DNA of 64,000 bases from Planctomycetota bacterium (GCA_013285505.1 CP053450.1:3642796-3706795), one strand, 5' to 3'; counted from the stretch's first letter, positions 51,924 through 60,601 are shown. The notes: a model not told the origin generated them from the letters alone. A program made the numbers and translations.

Positions 51924-52421
51924 TCAGGAGTGAGAATTGCCCTTTGGTGGCTTTGGAGCGGTAATCTGCACCGAAACGGCCGTGGGCGGTCGATCATCCT
52001 GGTCGCAAAATGTATGAACATTTCCCTTACTTATCACAAGGTCCGCGAGCGATGTCGTGGCGAAGATCCTCTCCGTCCGGGCCATTTGCTCATCCAGCAT
52101 GCCGTGCAACGGGCACAGCGTTGCGTGCCCCTCGATCCCGAGGGGGCACTTTTCGATCCTCTGCACCGAGGCACCGGCCGCCCGCAGCACGTCGAGGACA
52201 CTGATCGCTGACGCCGGTTTGGCCAGCGCGAAGCCGCCGCCGGTGCCCCGATGGGCCGTCAGGATGCCCCGTCGAACCATCACGCGCAGCACTTTCTGCA
52301 GATACCCAACCGGTACCTGTGTCGCCCCCGCAATCTCGTGCGCGGAAGCGGGCTGCTCCGGAGGGCGTGCCGCCAGATAGACCGAAGCCCGTAATGCGTA
52401 TTCCGAGGTCTGCGAGATCAC
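51924..52421 (-). CDS. Rrf2-family transcriptional regulator
   Basis: A 165-residue winged-helix protein: ISQTSEYALRASVYLAA, the recognition region QVPVGYLQKVLRVMVRRGIL and wing GTGGGFALAKPA. The cluster-binding loop has Cys92 and Cys103 (KCPLG...LCPLH). NsrR- and IscR-type members use three Cys to bind an Fe-S cluster; only two lie in the loop here. NO-sensing control of the nos genes is the likely job, since RIC is in the same operon. The gene lies upstream of the cytochrome in the same direction. Confidence 0.82.
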   Translation of the reverse strand: MISQTSEYALRASVYLAARPPEQPASAHEIAGATQVPVGYLQKVLRVMVRRGILTAHRGTGGGFALAKPASAISVLDVLRAAGASVQRIEKCPLGIEGHATLCPLHGMLDEQMARTERIFATTSLADLVISKGNVHTFCDQDDRPPTAVSVQITAPKPPKGNSHS

Positions 52422-52688
52422 GACAGGTCAAACTCCCCAAGTGCATCAATTTATCCACTATCTCGCCTGCCGGGACAGAAATCAAGCGGAAGCTGGGAGC
52501 GAAGGCAAACTTCGCTGCTGTCCGCTCAGGGAGTTCACGCGTCCCGGGATGCCCGAACCATCCCCCGAAAGTCGCAACCGCCGCCATGGGAATCCGCCCG
52601 CGGCCGCCGGATGTCCCATCTGGCGAATGGACCGCGCGAACGCGGTTTACCGGGAGAGTGTCGGCGGGCATCTGTACCATCGCTCCTG

Positions 52689-53443
52689 ATGCGCCGAGTG
52701 CTGACCCCGGAACTCATGGACGACCCGCAGCTCGACGCTCGAGCGCACGCCGCGGCACTCCGCGGCCTCGCCCGACTCAACGCACTCTCCAGGAGCGACT
52801 CGCTGCTCTGGCCGACGATCAGAGACCTCGCCCGCCGCACCGGCGGCCGACTCTCCGTGCTGGACATCGCCACCGGCTCCGGCGATGTCCCGATCGCCCT
52901 GGCCCGCCGCGCCGCGCGCAACGGAATCACGCTCGAACTCCACGCCTGCGACATCAGCACCACCGCGCTCTCACACGCACAAGTGCGTGCAGACCGCCAC
53001 AACGTGCGCATGCACCTCTTCTGCCACGACGCGGTGCACCAACCGTTCGACCAACGATTCGATGTCGTCACCTGCAGCCTGTTCCTCCACCACCTCGACG
53101 CCGCGCAAGCCGAACAGCTCTTCAGGAACGCCGAGACCGCCGTCGGCCACGCACTGCTCATCAACGATCTCCGCCGCAGCCCCGCCGGGCTGACCGCCGC
53201 GTGGGCCGCGTCCCGGCTCGCGACCCGATCCCGAATCGTGCATATCGACGCGGTCAAGTCCGTTCGCGCGGCCTTCACGCCGCAGGAACTGCGCGATCTG
53301 GCACGCCGCGCGGGGCTCCGCACCACCGAAGTCTCAAGCGCTGGCCCTGGCGTATGCTCCTCCGGTGGTACCGAGACCAAACCATGCCGGCGCAACCCGA
53401 TACGACGCGGTCGTCGTCGGTGCCGGGCCCGCCGGAGGCGTGA
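52689..53443 (+). CDS. Class I SAM methyltransferase of the PKS cluster, with apparent indel near the end
   Basis: The SAM-binding motif VLDIATGSGDVPIALARRA, acidic DIS motif, DVVTCSLFLHHLD and INDLRR are those of a class I methyltransferase. The C-terminus has the frequent RRWPWRMLLRW-type ending, reached after a one-base loss near 53336 at an AGCGCT site. The repaired length is 251 residues, and the end overlaps the FAD gene by 79 bases. It is the first gene of a trio with a type III PKS, so it probably methylates the polyketide. The 267 bases upstream hold no gene. Confidence 0.8.
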
Positions 53444-54483
53444 CCGCCGCCATCCTCGCATCCCGCGGCATGCGCACCCTCCTCGTCGATCGAGCCCGCT
53501 TCCCAAGACAAAAACTCTGCGGCGGATGCCTGGCCCCCGCCGGCATGCAGGTGCTCGACCGCCTCGGCATCACACAGCACCTGCCGCGGCTCGACTCGCT
53601 CCGACTCGAGTCGCTGCGCATCATCGCCCGCGGCGTATCCCACGACCTGCCCATCATGCCCTACTTCGCCGTCGAGCGCGCCTCGCTCGACCAGGCCGTC
53701 TGCGAAGCCGCCATCGCCCGCGGCGCCGAGTTCCGTGACGGCGTCGCCGCCAAGGTGCTGCCCGACGACACCGTCCGGCTCGAGCACGACGGACAATCCG
53801 AAACACTCAAGCCGAGCGTGATCGTCGTCGCCGACGGCGTCGGCGGTTCTGCTCTGTCCGAACGCGCCGAGTTCGCCCCGCGCGTGCGCAAGCAGAGCGT
53901 GATCGGCGTCGGCTCGCTGCTCCCGTCGCGCCCCGCGCACGCACAACACAACGCGATCACCATGGTCTGCGCCCGCGGCGGATACGTCGGCACGGCACCG
54001 TCGGGCGACGGGCGCTGGTCACTGGCCGCGGCACTCGATCCCGCCGCGGTGCGCTGCGACGGACCGATCGACACGCTCCGCCGGATCTTCGCCGCCTCCG
54101 ACCTGCAACCGCCCGAGTTCGCCAAGGGACAGCTCCGCGGCGTGGGGAACCTGACCCGGCACAGAACACCCGCCGCCGGACGCGTGCTCGTCGTCGGCGA
54201 CGCCGCGGCCTACTTCCAGCCGCTCACCGGCGAGGGCATGAGCTGGGCGATGGCCTGCGCCGAACAGATCTGGCCCCACGCCCAGGCCGCCGCCCGGGGC
54301 GAAGACCCGGCCAAGCAGTGGCAGGCTGCCTGCGCCAGAATACTCCGCACCCGACACGCCATGTGCCGCGCCGTGTGCACCCTCGCGGCACACCCCGCGC
54401 GATGCGGCTGGGTGCTCGGCGCGGGCCGCACGACACCGGCGATGGGCTGGCTGAGCCGCCGGCTCTGCTGGAGCCCGGCATGA
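53365..54483 (+). CDS. FAD-dependent oxidoreductase, geranylgeranyl-reductase-like
   Basis: A 372-residue flavoprotein: GTG start, Rossmann DAVVVGAGPAGGVTAAILAS, KLCGGCLAPAGMQVLDRLG, and the second FAD motif GRVLVVGDAAAYFQPLTGEGM. It belongs to the GR2/PHBH-type group that includes geranylgeranyl reductases and halogenase-like monooxygenases. Cys-rich CGG near residue 52 is typical of the GGR group. It lies between the methyltransferase and the PKS and overlaps the PKS start by 4 bases, so it should oxidise or reduce the polyketide product. Confidence 0.83.
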   Translation: MVPRPNHAGATRYDAVVVGAGPAGGVTAAILASRGMRTLLVDRARFPRQKLCGGCLAPAGMQVLDRLGITQHLPRLDSLRLESLRIIARGVSHDLPIMPYFAVERASLDQAVCEAAIARGAEFRDGVAAKVLPDDTVRLEHDGQSETLKPSVIVVADGVGGSALSERAEFAPRVRKQSVIGVGSLLPSRPAHAQHNAITMVCARGGYVGTAPSGDGRWSLAAALDPAAVRCDGPIDTLRRIFAASDLQPPEFAKGQLRGVGNLTRHRTPAAGRVLVVGDAAAYFQPLTGEGMSWAMACAEQIWPHAQAAARGEDPAKQWQAACARILRTRHAMCRAVCTLAAHPARCGWVLGAGRTTPAMGWLSRRLCWSPA

Positions 54484-55593
54484 CCGCACCCGCCCAACTC
54501 CTTGCCATCGGCACCGCCGCACCACAGACCCAACTGACCGCACAAGCCTCGCTCGCGCTCGCCCTGAAGCTGTCACCCCGCGGGGACGCCGACCGTCTCC
54601 GCACGCTGCACGCCAACGCCGGGGTCTCGCGCCGGGGCAGCGTGCTCGCCGACGCCCGCACCGCCGCGGACCTGCTCGCCCCCAACGACGGAGAGGGTGA
54701 AGGCCAGAGTGAACAACCGGGAGAAGGACAGGAAAGGGGTCCGAGCACAGCGACCCGCCTGGCCCGATACCGCGACGCCGCCGGCACCCTCGCCGGCGCA
54801 GCCCGCGCGCGACGCGCTCTCCACCGCCGAGGTTCGCCCCGACCGCATCACCCACCTGGTCACCGTCTCGTGCACCGGCGCCGAGTCGCCCGGGCTCGAT
54901 CACGACCTCATCGAACGCCTCGGCCTGTCGCCACGGATCTCGCGGACGCACGTCGGGTTCATGGGCTGCCACGGCGCGATCAACGGCATGGCCGTAGGCA
55001 GCGCGTTCGTCGGCACCGACCCGGACGCCGTGGCCATGGTCGTGTGCGCCGAGGTCTGCAGCCTGCACTACCACATCGGCGGCACGTGGGACCAACAGGT
55101 CGCCAACGCGATCTTCGCCGACGGCGCCGCATGCGCCATCCTCGGCCGGCGACCGGGACGCCCCACCGTCCGCGCCTTCGGCAGCGAGGTCTTCCCCAAC
55201 ACCCGCGACCTCATGTCCTGGACAATCGGCGACCGCGGCTTCCGGATGCACCTCTCCCCAAGAGTGCCCGGCGTGCTGCGCCGGCACGTGCGTAAGTGGT
55301 TCGAACCCTGGCTCGCGGCCCACCGCCTGACACCCGCCGACATCGCCGGCTGGGCGGTCCACCCCGGCGGAAAGGACATCCTCGAGGCCGTCCGCACCGG
55401 GCTCGAACTCCCCGACGACGCCCTCGCCGAATCGCAAGCCGTCCTCGACGCCCACGGCAACATGTCCTCGGCCACCGTGCTCTGGGTGATCGACGCCCTG
55501 CTCCGACGAGGCACGACAGGACCCATCGCGTCGATGGCCTTCGGCCCCGGCCTGACCGGCGAAGCAATGCTGCTGGACGTGCCGCGAGGCTGA
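54480..55593 (+). CDS. Type III polyketide synthase, with one apparent indel
   Basis: A thiolase-fold homodimeric synthase. After repair near 54795 (one extra G at a GCGC site) it has 370 residues. It shows LVTVSCTGAESPGLDHDLIERLGL, the catalytic Cys in GFMGCHGAINGM, the His in GWAVHPGGKDIL, and the Asn in LDAHGNMSSATVLWV. Such enzymes extend acyl-CoA starters with malonyl-CoA to pyrones or resorcinols. The catalytic triad is complete. Its product is unknown. Confidence 0.87.
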
Positions 55594-55659
55594 ACCAACC
55601 GGCACCACCGCAAAAGCCCCGCGGCGTGGTTCAGCGGACGGCACCGCCAGAGATCAGCA

Positions 55660-55711
55660 GCCCGCAATCCAATCGTTCAGGAACACGATCGCGGTCTCAT
55701 CCACAAGCCCG
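55660..55711 (-). pseudogene. Relic of a dockerin-type C-terminus
   Basis: Read on the minus strand, this spells VDETAIVFLNDWIAGC and a stop, the same ending as the Cys-rich protein at 23542 (DVISFLNAWTEGC). The calcium loop upstream of it is not seen. It lies in the 230-base gap ahead of the PPK2 gene. Confidence 0.5.
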
Positions 55712-55823
55712 AAAACGCCGCAAAGACCGCGAGACTTCTCGCGGATCGGTCGTGGACCCGGCGAAACCAATTGATACACTAAAATGTCCGCTTTCACCCT
55801 TCTTCCACCGGAGTCCGCCAGGC

Positions 55824-56837
55824 ATGCCCGAATCCACATCCCCCGACAACGAGGGTGGCCAGCACCCGCACGAGCCTGCTGCAACTCCCGAAGATCCGGC
55901 ACCGTCCGGCAGTCCCCCCGCCGACCACAACGGAACCGACCCCGCGGCCGCCACCCCGAAGACCACGAAGCACAAAGCGCCCAACGCATCACACCTGCAA
56001 GCCGAGATCCGCCACAGCCCCGAGAAGATCCGCGAGGTCTTCCGCAGCGGCGCGTATCCCTACAAGCGGCGGATCAAAACCGCCGTCTACCAGAAGCACA
56101 AGGAAGAACTGCAGGTCGAACTGCTCAAGGTACAGAACTGGGTCAAGCTGACCGGGCAGCGCATCGTGGTCCTCTTCGAAGGCCGGGACGCCGCCGGGAA
56201 AGGCGGCACGATCAAGCGCTTCATGGAACACCTCAACCCGCGGGCCGCCCGGACCGTCGCGTTGGAAAAGCCGACCGAGCAGGAGCAGGGGCAGTGGTAC
56301 TTCCAGCGGTACATCAAGCACCTGCCGACTCGGGGCGAGATGGTCTTCTTTGACCGCTCCTGGTACAACCGTGCCGGCGTCGAGCGGGTGATGGGGTTCT
56401 GCGGATCCCTTGAGTATCTGGAGTTCATGCGGCAGGCCCCGGAACTCGAACGGATGCTCGTCCGGTCCGGGATCCGCCTGTTCAAGTACTGGTTCTCCGT
56501 GACGCAGCCAGAACAGCAACGCCGCTTCAAGTCCCGGGAGCAAGACCCGCTCAAACAGTGGAAGCTCAGCGCGATCGACACCATGTCGCGCGACAAGTGG
56601 GACGAGTACACCGAGGCAAAGCGGGCGATGTATTTCTACACCGACACCGCGGATGCGCCGTGGACCATCATCAAGTCCGACGACAAGAAGCGCGCCCGCC
56701 TGAACTGCATGCAGCACTTCCTCTCACACCTCAACTACCCCGACAAGAACCCGCACGTCGTGCACGGCCCGGACCCACTGATCGTCGGCAACGCCTCGCA
56801 GGCCTTTGAGAAAGACGAGTACCTCTGGGACTCGTGA
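55824..56837 (+). CDS. ppk2: Polyphosphate kinase 2 (class I PPK2)
   Basis: A 337-residue protein. The first 70 residues are Pro/Ala-rich and likely disordered. The PPK2 domain follows: Walker A VVLFEGRDAAGKGGTIKRF, lid QGQWYFQRYIKHLPTRGEM, Walker B FFDRSWYNRAGVERVMGFC, and DPLKQWKLSAIDTMSRDKWDEY. It transfers phosphate between polyphosphate and nucleoside diphosphates, a phosphate and energy store. It is a single gene with no ppx or ppk1 nearby. Confidence 0.92.
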   Translation: MPESTSPDNEGGQHPHEPAATPEDPAPSGSPPADHNGTDPAAATPKTTKHKAPNASHLQAEIRHSPEKIREVFRSGAYPYKRRIKTAVYQKHKEELQVELLKVQNWVKLTGQRIVVLFEGRDAAGKGGTIKRFMEHLNPRAARTVALEKPTEQEQGQWYFQRYIKHLPTRGEMVFFDRSWYNRAGVERVMGFCGSLEYLEFMRQAPELERMLVRSGIRLFKYWFSVTQPEQQRRFKSREQDPLKQWKLSAIDTMSRDKWDEYTEAKRAMYFYTDTADAPWTIIKSDDKKRARLNCMQHFLSHLNYPDKNPHVVHGPDPLIVGNASQAFEKDEYLWDS

Positions 56838-56920
56838 CGTCCGGCCGAAATCGATCCGACCGGTCGGCGTTCCGACTGCCACGACCGGGTCGGTCCGCCC
56901 TGGGCCGGGCTCAGCAGCCC

Positions 56921-57075
56921 GCGGTCTAGCCGTTGAGATAGGCGCGGAGGCCCTGACTCTTTATGGTGCCGTCGCCATTCCAGTCGGCGACGGGATCGCT
57001 GGCTACTTAGAGTTTCAGGAAGGTGATGAGGTCGCGGGTGTCCACCAAGCCGTCGCTGTTAAGGTCGGCCAATCG
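56921..57075 (-). pseudogene. Relic of a paired dockerin-like C-terminal domain
   Basis: The minus strand spells ADLNSDGLVDTRDLITFLKL then a stop in place of Trp, VASDPVADWNGDGTIKS, then LRAYLNG and a second stop in place of Trp, and TAGC. Two stop codons (TAA, TAG) sit just where the live paralog at 23542 has FLNLW and FLNAW. No start or signal peptide is left. Frame and stops show decay by base change, unlike the GCGC frameshifts elsewhere. Confidence 0.65.
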
Positions 57076-57287
57076 CCCCTCGACTCAGACCGCAGGGGGC
57101 TGGCGCAAGCGGACACATTCGGTCAATCCCGCTCATCCAAATCGGAATGACAGGACACGAGTTGATCCTCTCGTGGGCCAGGTCGGCTTCTGTGGCCTCG
57201 AAACGCAGATTCTGGTTTCACGGCACAACGACAGCCATAGACCGCGTAATCGAGAGGCGAGCACGCTACGTGCCCACCGCTTCGTAT

Positions 57288-57653
57288 CTAGTTGTCCTCG
57301 GCAGACAAGGGAAACCAGTACACGTTCACAGGGGCATTTGGGGGCATGGTTGAAACTTGCCAATCTTGCCCTTCAAGGACTGGCATCACAATAGACGCAA
57401 ATCCCTGCTCCGGGCGTGTGCGTTCATTCGCTGCGATGATTTCTCCGTCTTCGAACCCATTTTTGCCATTAGCGTCAATCCGCCCATGTACGACCATCGC
57501 TTCAGTATTACGAATAACGGCGAACACAAGACCATCATGGTTCGCAGTATGACGCCTGTGTGGCGAGAAAGTCACGCTCTTGCCAAGTGGTCTTCGAGCT
57601 CTGAGCCGTTCGATTTCCGCCGGCAGGCTCATATCTCTCCAATGGTCATGCAT
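57288..57653 (-). CDS. Hypothetical protein in the debris region
   Basis: A 121-residue frame with plausible soluble-protein composition (GLVFAVIRNTEAMVVHGRIDANGKNGFEDGEII). It is less GC-biased at third positions than the flanking genes. No family or motif is recognised, and its ATG lacks a good ribosome-binding site. It may be real, or another fragment like its neighbours. The stretch from 57076 to 57287 holds nothing I can identify. Confidence 0.3.
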   Translation of the reverse strand: MHDHWRDMSLPAEIERLRARRPLGKSVTFSPHRRHTANHDGLVFAVIRNTEAMVVHGRIDANGKNGFEDGEIIAANERTRPEQGFASIVMPVLEGQDWQVSTMPPNAPVNVYWFPLSAEDN

Positions 57654-57716
57654 CAGAATTAAATCAGCCGCGTGCCTCTCTGCGTCTACCTTAATCGCAG
57701 TCTCGCCGACCGCGTG

Positions 57717-57880
57717 CTACTGCGCTTCAGCCGGATCGAAGACCCCGTTCAACATTGCCGCCAACCGCAGCCCCGCCTTCGTGAGCTGCTGGTCCACCAC
57801 CGGCAGGTTCCGGTCGATGTACTCCTGCCCGAGCCCGTCGCCGGTTTTGATCGTGGCCCCAGTGCTGCCCGCGTAGTCGG
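57717..57880 (-). pseudogene. C-terminal fragment resembling S1/P1 nuclease
   Basis: The segment GQEYIDRNLPVVDQQLTKAGLRLAAMLNGVFDPAE matches the C-terminal helix of S1/P1-type nucleases as I remember it (Y-x7-PV-x2-QL-x2-AG-x-RLA-x-LLN). None of the zinc-binding His and Trp residues of the enzyme are present upstream, where the sequence runs into the end of a PEP-CTERM-like gene. The fragment is therefore not functional. Confidence 0.5.
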
Positions 57881-57900
57881 TGCTCCTAGAGCGCGACGTG

Positions 57901-58806
57901 TCACCGCCTTCGGCGGACGGCAACAATCACCGCGATTCCCAACAGGGGTGCTGGCCCCGGAGTCGGGATCACCACAGGGCTCACGAAGAAGGCGAGCACA
58001 TCGTCAGGACCAACCGGCGTCAGCGTCCCGATGGCCGGGTCGAAGATCGCTACGCGGCCGCCGCTGTTCAGCGTGACAAGGAACTTGCCGTTCTCGAGAG
58101 CCCCGATGCCGACGAACCCATCGGTAGGCGATTGCCAGACATCGAGAATGTCCCCGCTGCTGGAGTACTCCGCGATGCCCCCCGGCTCCGGGCCAGACCC
58201 ACCGAATCCCACGTACAACGACCCGTCCGGCTGCCCGATGAACTGAAAGGGTGTCTCAAGCCCCGTGTCCCCTTCTGCGTCAGCAAACACACCGAGGTAG
58301 GTGCCGTCGTAGCCATACCTGTCGATACGGCCCGCACTCACGTTGGTGAGCAACAAGGAACCGTCCGCATCGAGCACATCGAGCGCGTCAAACACCGGGA
58401 ACGACCCCGTGATGGTGTGCGTGTCGGGATGCACACGGTCGACCGCATGACCGGAGCCCCTTCCCGTTGCTACGAATACCGCGTCCTGCTCGGGCACGTA
58501 CTCAAGTCCGTCCGCCGCACCCGACAACCCAGTGATCGCGCCGAACCGGGCCTGGCCGTCGAGGGAGTAGCGGATGATCTGGCGGTTGGCGATATCGCTG
58601 ATCCAGATCTCGTCACGCACCCGGGTCATGTCGAACGGGACTTCGTTGGGCTGCAACTGGATGAAGTTCGCGTCGATGAGCGAGCCGTCGCTCTGGCTGA
58701 ACCGCAGGATGCGGCTGTTCAGAAAGTCGGCCACCAGCAGATCGGCGTGCGCGGTGGAGGCCAACGCCATACAGACGGCAACGGCGGCCAGCAGACAGTG
58801 TCTCAT
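57901..58806 (-). CDS. PEP-CTERM-like exported beta-propeller protein
   Basis: A 301-residue protein. A signal peptide is followed by a propeller of NHL/SGL-like repeats (LLVADFLNSRILRFSQSDGSLI, PFDMTRVRDEIWISDIANRQI, DGLEYVPEQDAVFVATG, PFQFIGQPDGSLYVGF). The tail TPGPAPLLGIAVIVAVRRRR is PEP-CTERM-like. Full length and open, it is the only clearly intact gene between 57 and 60 kb. Its role is unknown; the propeller is often used for binding. Confidence 0.75.
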   Translation of the reverse strand: MRHCLLAAVAVCMALASTAHADLLVADFLNSRILRFSQSDGSLIDANFIQLQPNEVPFDMTRVRDEIWISDIANRQIIRYSLDGQARFGAITGLSGAADGLEYVPEQDAVFVATGRGSGHAVDRVHPDTHTITGSFPVFDALDVLDADGSLLLTNVSAGRIDRYGYDGTYLGVFADAEGDTGLETPFQFIGQPDGSLYVGFGGSGPEPGGIAEYSSSGDILDVWQSPTDGFVGIGALENGKFLVTLNSGGRVAIFDPAIGTLTPVGPDDVLAFFVSPVVIPTPGPAPLLGIAVIVAVRRRR

Positions 58807-59011
58807 GTGGTCTCTCCTCGGATCGTTTCCGACCCGGGGCCACGATAGCCGGTCGGGGCCGAGGCCACAAGAATTTTGCGGGGCGAGCGAGGCAGAATCT
58901 GTAAGGCCGAGCGGTCGCGTGCGGCACGGTGCATCGCGGTGCGCTTGCAGGCAGGCACCTCGCGCAGCGCCCGCAGCGACACTGGTTTTGCAGGCGTCTT
59001 CGTACCAATCA

Positions 59012-59020
59012 TGATATAAT
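59012..59020 (+). promoter_or_regulatory. Extended -10 promoter
   Basis: TGATATAAT (TG at 59012, TATAAT at 59015-59020) is a perfect extended -10, with no matching -35. It faces the ParB-like fragment that starts at 59090. The rest of the gap from 58807 shows nothing. Confidence 0.5.
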
Positions 59021-59089
59021 GCATACGCAGACTGCCCCCGCACGACGCGGGCGCGAGTCTCCACGGGCTCGACGCCCAAGCGACGCGAC

Positions 59090-59674
59090 TTGAAGATCAC
59101 GCTGACGGCACCAGCCGCCATCACCCCGTACGAGAACAACCCCCGCCAGAACGACTCGGCCGTGGACGCCATCGCCCGCTCCATCGAGGAGTTCGGGTTC
59201 CGCCAGCCGATCGTCGTTGACGAGCACAACGTCATCATCGTCGGCCACACCCGGTGGAAGGCGGCCAAGCGGCTCGGGCTGGAAAGCATCCCCGTCCACG
59301 TCGCCGAGGGCCTCGCCCCCGAGAAGGCCAAGGCGTACCGGATCGCCGACAACGCCACCAACGCCATCGCCACATGGGACGCCGAGCTGCTGCCGGTCGA
59401 ACTCGACGCCCTCAAGGACCTCGGCATCGACCTGGACTCCCTCGGCTTCAGCGAGGACGAACTGGCGGCCTTCATGAGCGACGGGGCCAACCCGGGCCAG
59501 TGCGACCCGGACGAGGTGCCGGAGCCGCCGGCCGAGCCGGTCACCAGTCTTGGCGACCTCTGGGTGCTGGGCGAGCACCGGCTGCTCTGCGGCGACTCCT
59601 CCAGCAAGGCCGAACGCATCCCCGCGACTGAGAACGCCCCGGCAGACGCCGGGGCGAGGAAGGGTGGTGGATGA
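59090..59674 (+). CDS. Truncated ParB-domain / DNA-methylase fragment
   Basis: A TTG start leads a ParB/Srx-like nuclease domain (LTAPAAITPYENNPRQND, IARSIEEFGFRQPIVVDEH, IIVGHTRWKAAKRLGLESIPVHVAEGL). A linker follows, and then LGDLWVLGEHRLLCGDSS, the usual lead into a phage-type N6-adenine methyltransferase. The catalytic DPPY region should come next but is replaced by a short unrelated tail and a small hairpin (GCCCCGGC at 59637). Such ParB-methylase fusions are prophage or plasmid genes. Only the N-terminal part is left. Confidence 0.7.
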   Translation: MKITLTAPAAITPYENNPRQNDSAVDAIARSIEEFGFRQPIVVDEHNVIIVGHTRWKAAKRLGLESIPVHVAEGLAPEKAKAYRIADNATNAIATWDAELLPVELDALKDLGIDLDSLGFSEDELAAFMSDGANPGQCDPDEVPEPPAEPVTSLGDLWVLGEHRLLCGDSSSKAERIPATENAPADAGARKGGG

Positions 59675-59782
59675 GTGGCCTACCCGCAGGTCCTCAGCGC
59701 GTGGTACTCGGTCATGGCGTCCAGGTGGACGCACCCGCTGGCCGCGTAGGCCCGCCTGCCCTCGGGGGTGACGCAGCCACGC

Positions 59783-60085
59783 TCATTCAGGAACGCGATC
59801 GCCGTCGCCCTTGGCGCCCACCTCGCGGGTGATGGCGCTGTAGAGCGTGGCGTCGGGGGTCTTGCCGCCGGAGCTGGTCCAGAGGCCCTGGTCCGCCATC
59901 GCCTTGATCATCTCCCGGGCGCCCATCTCCGTGCCCACCTCGACGAGCACCGGCGCCGCGGCATCCATGGGCGCTCAGACGCTTCGGGGCCGCCGGTTCA
60001 GGCTTGGCGTTTGCCTTGCCCCCGGCGGCAGCCTTCGCCCCCGCCTTGGCGGGGACGGTCTCGGCGGGAGCCGCCTACCGGGCGG
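59783..60085 (-). pseudogene. HARE-HTH domain protein, broken
   Basis: The minus strand encodes an Ala/Lys-rich lead (AKAGAKAAAGGKANAKPEPA, then PKRLSA), then a one-base frame change, then MDAAAPVLVEVGTEMGAREM and IKAMADQGLWTSSGGKTPDA, then TLYSAITREVGAKG. This is a HARE-HTH (HB1/ASXL) domain, common in planctomycete genomes and phages, and thought to bind DNA. It ends early in GDGDRVPE and lacks the usual last strand. Overlaps the opposite-strand terminase-like fragment. Confidence 0.55.
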
Positions 60086-60316
60086 GCGCGCCGTCAGGCG
60101 TTCGACCAGGCGATCGCGCTGACCCAGCGGTACGCATCGCTGGCCGTCACCACCCTCGCCAAGGTCATGGCCGACGCCAGCGCCGCCAACGCCGCGAAGG
60201 TCTCGGCGGCCACGGCCATGCTCAAGTTCGGCCGCGAGTCGATCGAGCTGGACGACCTGGCGGCCAGGATCGAGACCCTCGAGTCCGAGCGCGAGGACGA
60301 GGGGAATCAGCGATGA
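60086..60316 (+). CDS. Terminase-small-subunit-like C-terminal fragment
   Basis: The frame reads RRQAFDQAIALTQRYASLAV, then TTLAKVMADASAANAAKVSAATAMLKFGRES and a coiled-coil end IETLESEREDEGNQR. This matches the C-terminal half of phage small-terminase-like or DUF5681-type proteins, with no N-terminal HTH. Its TGA overlaps the ATG of the next small gene by four bases, a unit seen in phage packaging modules. Confidence 0.45.
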   Translation, partial: ARRQAFDQAIALTQRYASLAVTTLAKVMADASAANAAKVSAATAMLKFGRESIELDDLAARIETLESEREDEGNQR

Positions 60317-60501
60317 AGCTGTGGTCGAGGGTCAGGAAGCTCGAGCGGAAGCGGGAGGCCAGGCCGTGCCGCTACTGCTCCGGGTTCGGGTGTACCGCGC
60401 TCGTTGACGAGCAGAAAGGCGAGCGCCAAGAGGACTCTCGCGGCTGCAAGATGTGCGGCCGGGTCTCGAAGCTGATCGTGCTGGGGGCCGACCGTGGGTA
60501 G
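60313..60501 (+). CDS. Small Cys-rich phage-type protein
   Basis: A 62-residue basic protein: KLWSRVRKLERKREARP followed by CRYCSGFGC and a CKMCG near the end, giving two Cys pairs that could bind zinc. At 60495 a second GTG frame starts LTRRVRRLEARDAG, a short copy of the same opening, and stops after 18 residues. This suggests a decayed tandem paralog. The whole is consistent with remains of a phage packaging region. Confidence 0.5.
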   Translation: MKLWSRVRKLERKREARPCRYCSGFGCTALVDEQKGERQEDSRGCKMCGRVSKLIVLGADRG

Positions 60502-60601
60502 GGCGCTGACACGCCGGGTCCGGAGGCTGGAGGCCAGGGACGCCGGGTAGCAGGCTCGCTTCCGTGGGGTTGCGGGACTGTGGTCGTTTGCGCAAATAGC
60601 T

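Noticed and set aside
51818..52021. A longer start for the diheme cytochrome c.
   Set aside because: The added residues have no signal or anchor, and the DNA includes the palindrome and promoter region. The ATG at 51817 has a clear ribosome-binding site.
55290..55310. A TTCGAAC motif resembling a tRNA T-loop.
   Set aside because: It lies inside the type III PKS frame (KWFEPWL), with no acceptor stem or anticodon arm around it.
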